From NCBI GenBank assembly GCA_913056475.1, contig CAJXMS010000061.1, forward strand, positions 1 through 10,117: a DNA stretch of 10,117 bases. Reading direction: 5' to 3'. This stretch comes from an uncultured Bacteroidota bacterium. GTDB taxonomy: Bacteria; Bacteroidota; Bacteroidia; Flavobacteriales; Schleiferiaceae. Positions 6,253-10,117 of this stretch are shown here, one piece after another; positions within the stretch are counted from its first letter, which is position 1, and every line of letters begins with the position of its first letter. Both the position numbers and the translations under genes were made by a program. Under the pieces are notes generated by a model. The model ran no database searches, had not been told where the DNA came from, and worked only from the letters and a program-made list of their open reading frames with translations.

Positions 6253-6573
6253 TTACTGATTTAGAAGGTTTCTCTGATACGTCACCTTTTTGCGGGCAAA
6301 AGCCTGGAGCTGATCATAGATGATTTCCAGGATGTCGCTGTCGAAGTCCACCAAGCTTACAAAGTGTAGCTCTTTAGCTCCCGGCCGGGCGGTGATGAGG
6401 GTATTCTGCGCGATGTCGGCATAAGCGCGACCGGGCACGTGATCGATAAGAATGAAGCAGTCGATGAAGCGGCTGAGCGCTGATTCGCCGGGAAAAACTA
6501 CGGAGTAGTGCTGCCTGGCGTGCTTTACAATGTCGATTGACATATTGTGAATGTTGTGCGTTTCGAGTTTCAT
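6253..6573 (-). CDS. Hypothetical phage protein (106 residues)
   Basis: The protein begins MKLETHNIHNMSIDIVKHAR and appears to be a small alpha/beta fold (HYSVVFPGESALSRFIDCFILIDHV, then ELHFVSLVDFDSDILEIIYDQLQAFARKK). I see no metal-binding cluster, membrane segment or known motif. The ATG is in an ATGA overlap with the stop of the helix-turn-helix gene upstream, so the two are translationally coupled and may work together. The coding frame is convincing because of the overlap and the orderly amino acid composition. Confidence 0.7.
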   Translation of the reverse strand: MKLETHNIHNMSIDIVKHARQHYSVVFPGESALSRFIDCFILIDHVPGRAYADIAQNTLITARPGAKELHFVSLVDFDSDILEIIYDQLQAFARKKVTYQRNLLNQ

Positions 6574-6848
6574 TGCTGATTTACTTCAGGCTTATAAAAA
6601 TTAGGACGGCCGGCCAGGTAGGCTTCCAGGTCCTGGACGTTGTAATAGGGGCTTTTGCCCACCCCGCCTTTCCGGATCATGCCCTGATTTACGATCCGAT
6701 TGAGGGTGCTGTAGGACACGCCCAGCATATCCATCGCTTCTTCCTTGCGCACCCAGGCGATGGGCTGATTATTTTGCATTTGGGCCACGGCCCGAGCAGC
6801 GGCGCGCTCCGCCGCCTCTTCGATAAGCTGCTTCACTTCGTCTCCCAT
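6570..6848 (-). CDS. Helix-turn-helix protein, excisionase/AlpA-like (HTH_17)
   Basis: From the chosen ATG the product has 92 residues: an acidic/alanine-rich N-terminal helix (MGDEVKQLIEEAAERAAARA) and a winged helix-turn-helix of the MerR-like excisionase type (WVRKEEAMDMLGVSYSTLNRIVNQGMIRKGGVGKSPYYNVQDLEAYLAG). Proteins of this kind either direct an integrase towards excision or activate early promoters. The start at 6846-6848 overlaps the previous gene by 16 nt; an upstream ATG at 6911 would overlap it by about 80 nt and adds a proline/arginine-rich stretch unlike the family. It lies several genes from the integrase, so it may be a transcriptional regulator rather than a true excisionase. 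DNA binding is near certain; the precise job is not. Confidence 0.82.
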   Translation of the reverse strand: MGDEVKQLIEEAAERAAARAVAQMQNNQPIAWVRKEEAMDMLGVSYSTLNRIVNQGMIRKGGVGKSPYYNVQDLEAYLAGRPNFYKPEVNQQ

Positions 6849-7138
6849 AACAGCATAGCTTGCCCCCGGAGCAGGTCCTCTACGAGGAGCTGCCCGGTGA
6901 GGGTTAGACATAATTGATAGCCCCGGCGCCGGAGATAGCGGTGCCTAAATAAGCCCCGTCCGGCATAGCGCTCCGTAGCCTGGTAGCGCCGGGTGTGTAT
7001 GTTGTAGCGGATAATGCCCCGGGTAATGAGACGCTGCCGGAGCTCCTTTTGGGTAAGGCCGTGCTGGCCGGCTACCTGCTTAATACTGCGCAGGCTGCCG
7101 GGCGGCATAGTGCTATAGGCAGTCCCCCCTACTCGCAT
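6833..7138 (-). CDS. Stand-alone KilAC/ANT-like phage protein
   Basis: 101 residues. The central region (LRSIKQVAGQHGLTQKELRQ, then RLITRGIIRYN, RRYQATERYAGRGLFRHRYL and a closing LTLTGQLLVEDLL) follows the pattern of the C-terminal DNA-binding domain of phage antirepressors (KilAC/ANT): a helix-turn-helix, a Y-x-x-x-GLF block and a final T-x-G-x-x-x-[IV] motif. Normally this domain is fused to a Bro-N or AntA domain; here it stands alone after a short leader. The ATG at 7138 overlaps the preceding small gene by 10 nt, with an alternative ATG at 7108. It is probably a DNA-binding regulator of the phage switch or of early genes. The similarity is from memory of the family pattern, so confidence is moderate. 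Confidence 0.6.
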   Translation of the reverse strand: MRVGGTAYSTMPPGSLRSIKQVAGQHGLTQKELRQRLITRGIIRYNIHTRRYQATERYAGRGLFRHRYLRRRGYQLCLTLTGQLLVEDLLRGQAMLLWETK

Positions 7139-7275
7139 ACCAGGCTATATTCTTCCCGGCGGCGGGTAGGCCGGCGGAGGGTGAGTACATGCGCGGCGGT
7201 CATCACGATCATGGCCAGGATCACGGCCACGATCTGAAGGAAGCGCTTGCCTTTATGCGTGCGGAGCGCTTCCAT
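7129..7275 (-). CDS. Small membrane protein (48 residues)
   Basis: This short frame begins MEALRTHKGKRFLQIVAVIL and has one clear transmembrane helix (about residues 13-32, LQIVAVILAMIVMTAAHVLT) between a basic N-terminus and a very basic C-terminus (LRRPTRRREEYSLVCE), giving an ambiguous topology. Its ATG (7273-7275) overlaps the stop of the upstream gene by one base (TGATG) and its end overlaps the KilAC-like gene by 10 nt, so it fills the only gap in the operon and is coupled on both sides. No family is recognised. The spacing and a clean hydrophobic helix are the main evidence that it is real. Confidence 0.6.
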   Translation of the reverse strand: MEALRTHKGKRFLQIVAVILAMIVMTAAHVLTLRRPTRRREEYSLVCE

Positions 7276-7580
7276 CAGCTGGCTTCTTTTTGGGCCTCGC
7301 GGCCAAAGGAGACATCTCCGGGCTGGTGGATGGCCTTTTTTATTTGGCCAGCTTCCATGTCATCGCAAATTGCCTCTAGGCGCTCCGTGACGGATTGAAC
7401 ACCCTGACGTAGGCTCCAAGCCTGGTAAAATTGGTTGTCCAACTTGCCGTGGCGGTACTCGTAGATGGGCTTTAAATCGCTGACACCTAGGATGCGCATC
7501 CGGGCCTTGCAAGCGAGGACTCGTAAGCGGAATTGCTCATGTCCTCGCAGATATTCAGTATCAACAGTTATATTTGGCAT
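7275..7580 (-). CDS. Hypothetical phage protein, first gene of the early operon (101 residues)
   Basis: The protein begins MPNITVDTEYLRGHEQFRLR and is mostly helical and charged (VLACKARMRILGVSDLKPIYEYRHGKLDNQFYQAWSLRQGVQSVTERLEAICDDMEAGQ). Weak resemblance to small helical DNA-binding phage proteins can be imagined, but I do not recognise a family. I chose ATG 7578-7580 over ATG 7607 because the upstream one falls inside a candidate promoter -7 box. It is the promoter-proximal gene of the minus-strand operon and faces the divergent XRE regulator, the position where phages often place a Cro-like or other switch protein; that is inference only. Confidence 0.65.
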   Translation of the reverse strand: MPNITVDTEYLRGHEQFRLRVLACKARMRILGVSDLKPIYEYRHGKLDNQFYQAWSLRQGVQSVTERLEAICDDMEAGQIKKAIHQPGDVSFGREAQKEAS

Positions 7581-7685
7581 ACTTTTAGTAATACATTTGG
7601 CAAGCAAAGTAAAAGTAAGGAAAACAAAAAAGCAAGGAAATGACCTTAAATTTTACTAAAATCTGCCTAATAAGCTGGTAACGAA
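7581..7685. promoter_or_regulatory. Divergent switch region with promoter and operator candidates
   Basis: A 105-bp AT-rich gap between divergent phage operons. On the minus strand, a -33-like TTG (7633-7635) lies 20 bp before TTACTTTG (7605-7612), close to the Bacteroidota -7 consensus TAnnTTTG, giving a leader of about 20 nt. TTTTAGTA (7583-7590) and its complement TACTAAAA (7654-7661) flank the promoter; the second lies within the palindrome TTTTACTAAAA (7651-7661). A further TAAAAGT at 7610-7616 overlaps the -7 box and complements ACTTTTA at 7581-7587. These are candidate operators for the XRE regulator. Confidence 0.5.
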
Positions 7686-8069
7686 ATGGATAAGCAAAAA
7701 AAGTGGTTTAGAAAGCAAATAGACAGCATCCGAAGCTTAGAGGGTTACACAAACAAGCAAATAGCTGAGAGACTGGACGTAACAGAGTCTTATTTAAGTC
7801 GCATGTATAATGGTCACAAGCCGATAACTGCCAAGACTGTAGGGCGCCTCAAATCAAATTTTGGCATTTTAACTCAGGAAGAAGAAGAAAAGCGCATTAC
7901 TAGGGCAAAAGAAGGTCAATCAAGCTATGGTCAGGTAGCCCGCTATTTGGAAGAGCATAACGCCGACCTGAAGCGAAATCTAGACGACCTGCGCAAGAAC
8001 ATAGAAGATCTGCGCCGGGAAAACGAAAAAATAAGCAATTATATTAACCACCTAAAAACCAAAGAATGA
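7686..8069 (+). CDS. XRE-type transcriptional regulator with coiled-coil tail, probable phage repressor
   Basis: 127 residues. Residues about 8-60 form a Cro/C1-type helix-turn-helix (IDSIRSLEGYTNKQIAERLD, then VTESYLSRMYNGHKPITAKTVGRLKSNFG). The C-terminal third is a long charged helix with heptad spacing (YLEEHNADLKRNLDDLRKNIEDLRRENEKISNYINHL), a likely dimer- or trimer-forming coiled coil. There is no S24 peptidase domain, so it would not be inactivated by RecA-driven self-cleavage; induction would need another route. It is transcribed away from the early operon and overlaps the next gene by ATGA, placing it as the lysogeny regulator. The ATG lacks a Shine-Dalgarno sequence, as do many genes here. 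The DNA-binding call is firm; the repressor role is contextual. Confidence 0.85.
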   Translation: MDKQKKWFRKQIDSIRSLEGYTNKQIAERLDVTESYLSRMYNGHKPITAKTVGRLKSNFGILTQEEEEKRITRAKEGQSSYGQVARYLEEHNADLKRNLDDLRKNIEDLRRENEKISNYINHLKTKE

Positions 8070-8512
8070 AATACTTAAACGCCAAAGGCATCGTGATAGC
8101 CTTAGCAGCCTTCATGCTAGTGATCATGCTATTTTCCGTCTTTCTTAATGAGACGCCAGAAAGCGATTATCGGCCTCCCTCTACTAACCAAGAGCAGCAA
8201 GAACCTAAGCGAAAGGTCCTTTTTAATCAAGTAGGGTACACCAAAGGGCCAGACCGGTACCGGCTTTTTGTCTACTGGGTGGTGGCCGATAGCACCATGG
8301 AGATGAACAGCATCCGTCCTCACCTACGCCGCCATGCTTCCGACCGGATGCACACCAGCGGCCGGAGCACGACCGTTTACTATTATTTAGAAGATCACCC
8401 CCCAGAGCGGACTTTTCGCACCACCAAAAGGCACCGGGACTTCTTAGCGCAATACGATCCGCCTCAGGCCGTCTACATGATCCTACCCAACGGCACCCTC
8501 CAGGCCCTTTAA
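8066..8512 (+). CDS. Membrane-anchored hypothetical protein co-transcribed with the XRE regulator
   Basis: 148 residues: a short basic start, one transmembrane helix at about 8-28 (KGIVIALAAFMLVIMLFSVFLNE), a proline/glutamine-rich linker (RPPSTNQEQQEPKRK), then a soluble domain of alternating strands and helices (RYRLFVYWVVADSTMEMNSI, later TVYYYLEDHPP and AVYMILPNGTLQAL). With the positive residues inside, the soluble domain would face outward or the periplasm. No catalytic motif or known family is recognised. It overlaps the regulator gene by ATGA, so both are made in the lysogen, and its last 30 bp overlap the convergent integrase gene. Plausible roles are superinfection exclusion, envelope modification or sensing a signal for the regulator; none is shown. 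Confidence 0.7.
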   Translation: MKYLNAKGIVIALAAFMLVIMLFSVFLNETPESDYRPPSTNQEQQEPKRKVLFNQVGYTKGPDRYRLFVYWVVADSTMEMNSIRPHLRRHASDRMHTSGRSTTVYYYLEDHPPERTFRTTKRHRDFLAQYDPPQAVYMILPNGTLQAL

Positions 8513-9730
8513 AATTTGAGCATTGAGCTCATCTACGCGGTTTTGTTCAAAAGCTCCCCAGTAATGTTGGCTTAGCACGTCCTGGCCCTGGTGGCCGATG
8601 GCCTGCTGAACCAGCTCCTTGCTGGCGCCCATCTCGCGGGCAGCTACCACCCAGGAGTGCCGCGCCTGGCTCATCCGAAGTGGCCTTTCTAGGTCCAGAA
8701 GTTTTGAGACATCCCGGAGGCGGTTGCGCAGCCGGTGCCGGGCATTTTCGTACTGCCGGGTGCCTTCCGGCAGGCGCCCCTGGAGCAGGCGGTTGTCATC
8801 CCGCGGCACCTTGACCAGGGGTAGCAGGTAAGTAGCGTCAGGACGCTGGTAGCGCTCCACGATGCGGCCGGCCAGGGGCTGCAACTTAACCCGCACCAAC
8901 ACATTTTTCCGGGGCATCTTTAAGCGCTTAAGCGGATAGTAGCCTTCCGCATCGATTAGGTTGGGCTGGAAGTAAATTACGTCAATATTGCCTGCCCCCT
9001 GAAGGGCGAAGGCCAGCAGCCAGGCGTCGACCGCAAGCTGGCGGCCGGGCGGTAGGTCCTTTAATTGCGCCAGGCGCCGGATCGTTTCTAGGCTCTGGTG
9101 CTGTACTTGGCGAGCGGCGGTGCGCTCCGGGCGGCGGCCCTGCAGGAGGCCGGCAAAAGGATCCCCGCCCAGCTGCTCCGGATAACTCCGCGCGGCATCG
9201 TGCCAGATGGCCTTTAGAGTGCTAAATAGCTGCCGGATGCTGTGGTAGGCGTAGCCCCTGCCATCCAAGTGGGCCAAAAACTTGCGCAGGGTAGGGTAGG
9301 TGATCAGCTCCATCGGCACGGGGCCACCGTGCCAGGTTTCCAGATTTTTCAAGCCTGCCTGGTAAATGCGGTAGTTTCCCAAGCTACCCGCCTCCCAGAG
9401 CTGCGCCATAAGCTCCCGGGCGTGTTCGGAGAAAGTAGGCAGCTCCGTGCGCTCTTGCCAGGCCTGCGGAAAAGGCAGGCCCCGGCGCTCCGCCTCTTCC
9501 AGGCGCTGCTGGCGGCGAATAAGCTCCTGCTTAAGATATTCCTGCAGTCGTTTGCCGCCCGGATGGCTGGCCCGGACGGTAGCCTGGCGCTGGTTCCAAT
9601 CGCGTTCCAAACACCGGTAGCCGGTACTGCGGAAGTAGGTACCCCCGGCATAGCGGCAGTAGTAGTAGAGCATGTAGCCCTGGGCGGTGGGCTTTTTCTT
9701 TTGCATTAAAACGATCCTGATCCGGGCCAT
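8483..9730 (-). CDS. int: Phage integrase, Bacteroidota-type tyrosine recombinase
   Basis: Catalyses site-specific integration and excision at att sites. 415 residues from the chosen ATG. Residues 1-90 form the arm-binding domain typical of Bacteroidota elements (MARIRIVLMQKKKPTAQGYM onward), about 98-195 the SAM-like core-binding domain (FSEHARELMAQLWEAGSLGN and IRQLFSTLKAIWHDA), and 215-405 the catalytic domain: K271 in the RLKMPRK beta hairpin, R357-H358 in QARHSW, G379-H380, and the nucleophile Y390 in SQHYWGAF. The first catalytic arginine appears replaced by Gln244 (LQGAGNID, where related enzymes read LRGMNFVD). IntDOT of CTnDOT also lacks this arginine and is active. ATG 9728-9730 is preferred because MARIRI is the usual family start; a longer frame to 9790 would run through the arm-site repeats. 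Confidence 0.95.
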   Translation of the reverse strand: MARIRIVLMQKKKPTAQGYMLYYYCRYAGGTYFRSTGYRCLERDWNQRQATVRASHPGGKRLQEYLKQELIRRQQRLEEAERRGLPFPQAWQERTELPTFSEHARELMAQLWEAGSLGNYRIYQAGLKNLETWHGGPVPMELITYPTLRKFLAHLDGRGYAYHSIRQLFSTLKAIWHDAARSYPEQLGGDPFAGLLQGRRPERTAARQVQHQSLETIRRLAQLKDLPPGRQLAVDAWLLAFALQGAGNIDVIYFQPNLIDAEGYYPLKRLKMPRKNVLVRVKLQPLAGRIVERYQRPDATYLLPLVKVPRDDNRLLQGRLPEGTRQYENARHRLRNRLRDVSKLLDLERPLRMSQARHSWVVAAREMGASKELVQQAIGHQGQDVLSQHYWGAFEQNRVDELNAQILKGLEGAVG

Positions 9731-9749
9731 GGTTCCAAACTGGTTCCAA
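9731..9749. repeat. Paired GGTTCCAA repeats, left arm-type sites of attP
   Basis: GGTTCCAA occurs at 9731-9738 and 9742-9749, an 11-bp period (one helical turn), immediately upstream of the integrase start codon. The same pair recurs on the other side of the tRNA core at 9975-9993. Paired arm sites read by the integrase N-terminal domain are expected here; occupancy would also cover the integrase ribosome-binding region or promoter and could give autoregulation. Confidence 0.65.
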
Positions 9750-9827
9750 GTTTTTTGCATTTGTATGCTTCCATATGAAAGCGTATGCAAATAAAAGGAT
9801 AAAGTAACAAAGCCTCCTAAAAAGCGA

Positions 9828-9861
9828 AAAGCCCCGCAAACACTGGGGCTTGCGGGGCTTT
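9828..9861. terminator. Terminator following the tRNA-Asp fragment
   Basis: A perfect 12-bp stem (AAAGCCCCGCAA with TTGCGGGGCTTT) around a 10-nt loop, 8 nt beyond the tRNA 3' end on the minus strand. The minus-strand tail reads TTTTCGCTTTTT. After integration it would end the transcript of the rebuilt tRNA gene before the integrase. Confidence 0.8.
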
Positions 9862-9869
9862 ATGGTGGG

Positions 9870-9914
9870 CGGTCCGGACGAGACTCGAACTCGCGACCCC
9901 ATGCGTGACAGGCG
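9870..9914 (-). tRNA. tRNA-Asp(GTC) 3' fragment, probable attP core
   Basis: On the minus strand the sequence runs CCTGTCACGC (anticodon loop with GTC at 9907-9909), a GGGGTC variable region, the T arm GCGAG-TTCGAGT-CTCGT with its five stem pairs intact, then CCGGACC (3' side of the acceptor stem) and discriminator G at 9870. A CCA is not encoded directly after it. The D arm and the 5' acceptor strand are absent, and the 5' side of the anticodon stem pairs imperfectly (CGCGC against GCATG), marking where identity with a real tRNA-Asp ends. This is the classic footprint of a phage att site within a tRNA gene: the phage carries the 3' half to restore the target on integration. It is not a working tRNA. 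Confidence 0.85.
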
Positions 9915-9974
9915 CGCATAGATAAGGGCTTAAATAATTGAAATAAAGGGTATTGAGAGCCTATAAAAACCAGC

Positions 9975-9993
9975 GGTTCCAAATCAGTTCCAA
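9975..9993. repeat. Paired GGTTCCAA-type repeats, right arm-type sites of attP
   Basis: GGTTCCAA at 9975-9982 and AGTTCCAA at 9986-9993 repeat the left-arm pair with the same spacing and orientation, about 60 bp beyond the tRNA fragment. Confidence 0.6.
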
Positions 9994-10014
9994 AAAAAAT
10001 CAAAGTTGCGGCCT

Positions 10015-10047
10015 AAAAAAAAGCCCCCGACCAGGGCGGCCGGGGGC
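10015..10047 (-). terminator. Rho-independent terminator for the gene at the right edge
   Basis: GCCCCCG (10023-10029) pairs with CGGGGGC (10041-10047) around a G/C-rich 11-nt loop. On the minus strand it is followed by eight T's (10015-10022). It would end transcription from the gene whose stop lies at 10084, isolating the attP region from it. Confidence 0.85.
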
Positions 10048-10083
10048 GTAATTCAAAACAAAAGTGGGGACAAAGATAGCGCT

Positions 10084-10117
10084 TTAGGGCTCTAAAGCGG
10101 TGATCCGGGCGGCGAGC
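10084..10117 (-). CDS. C-terminal end of an unidentified minus-strand gene
   Basis: The last ten residues of a frame entering from the right read LAARITALEP and stop at TAA (10084-10086). The heptad-like composition suits a helical or coiled-coil C-terminus. The terminator about 40 nt downstream supports a real gene end. Given the attP reasoning it may be the last gene of the phage late operon, but too little is visible to name it. Confidence 0.4.
   Translation of the reverse strand, partial: LAARITALEP

Larger units (their letters stand above)
9731..9993. mobile_element. Putative phage attachment site attP (arms plus core)
   Basis: The region contains, left to right, a pair of GGTTCCAA sites, a segment with two GTATGC direct repeats (near 9765 and 9783), the terminator, the tRNA-Asp core, and a second pair (GGTTCCAA 9975-9982, AGTTCCAA 9986-9993) with the same 11-bp period. 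All four arm repeats share one orientation. No host tRNA 5' half is present on either side, so this looks like attP rather than attL or attR. Confidence 0.65.

Noticed and set aside
9242..9709. 155-codon plus-strand open frame opposite the integrase
   Set aside because: It is a shadow of the integrase arm-binding and core-binding domains.
9531..9902. Minus-strand open frame running from the tRNA fragment into the integrase region
   Set aside because: It is in a different frame from the integrase N-terminal domain and starts within the att core; no coding signal supports it.
9863..9925. Functional tRNA gene
   Set aside because: Only the anticodon loop to acceptor 3' side is present; there is no D arm or 5' acceptor strand in either direction, so it is an att fragment.

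Overview
The window is mostly the early and packaging half of a temperate tailed phage that probably infects a Bacteroidota host. Evidence for the host: the tyrosine recombinase starts with the MARIRI-type arm-binding domain typical of Bacteroidota mobile elements, Shine-Dalgarno sequences are mostly weak or absent, and a candidate promoter for the early operon fits the Bacteroidota -33/-7 pattern. The phage part is GC-rich and densely packed, with most genes abutting or overlapping by a few bases. The organism cannot be named more precisely from this sequence.

Layout. Bases 1 to about 900 are AT-rich cellular-type DNA: the C-terminal half of a HIT-family protein, a terminator, a 30-residue mS38/COX24-type ribosomal protein on the minus strand, a divergent intergenic region, and the first 49 codons of an aspartate kinase on the plus strand. 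At about 899-906 the aspartate kinase stops matching its family and the sequence becomes a phage large terminase read from the other strand and cut off before its C-terminus. Two broken genes meeting at one point, far from any attachment site, suggests an assembly chimera or an illegitimate rearrangement rather than a phage integration boundary.

From 7580 down to about 900 (minus strand) runs one long phage operon: a hypothetical protein, a 48-residue membrane protein, a KilAC/ANT-like protein, a helix-turn-helix (excisionase/AlpA-like) protein, three hypothetical proteins and another tiny membrane protein, a replication initiator, a DnaB helicase, an HNH endonuclease, and small (P27-type) and large terminase subunits. 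The initiator gene contains four copies of a 12-bp iteron, three of them within or adjoining a perfect 19-bp inverted repeat, next to an AT-rich stretch. This has the layout of the lambda origin inside gene O.

Divergent from that operon, on the plus strand from 7686, are an XRE-type regulator with a coiled-coil tail and a membrane-anchored protein overlapping it by ATGA; these probably form the lysogeny/immunity side of the switch. Convergent to them is the integrase gene (8483-9730, minus). To its right lies a probable attP: a 3' fragment of tRNA-Asp(GTC), from the anticodon loop to the discriminator base, flanked on both sides by paired GGTTCCAA-type repeats with an identical 11-bp period and followed by its own terminator. 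The right edge holds a terminator and the last codons of another minus-strand gene. Phage-like DNA on both sides of the att core means the phage part is most simply a circular or circularly permuted, non-integrated genome (or a tandem), with the virion genes lying beyond both ends of the phage segment.
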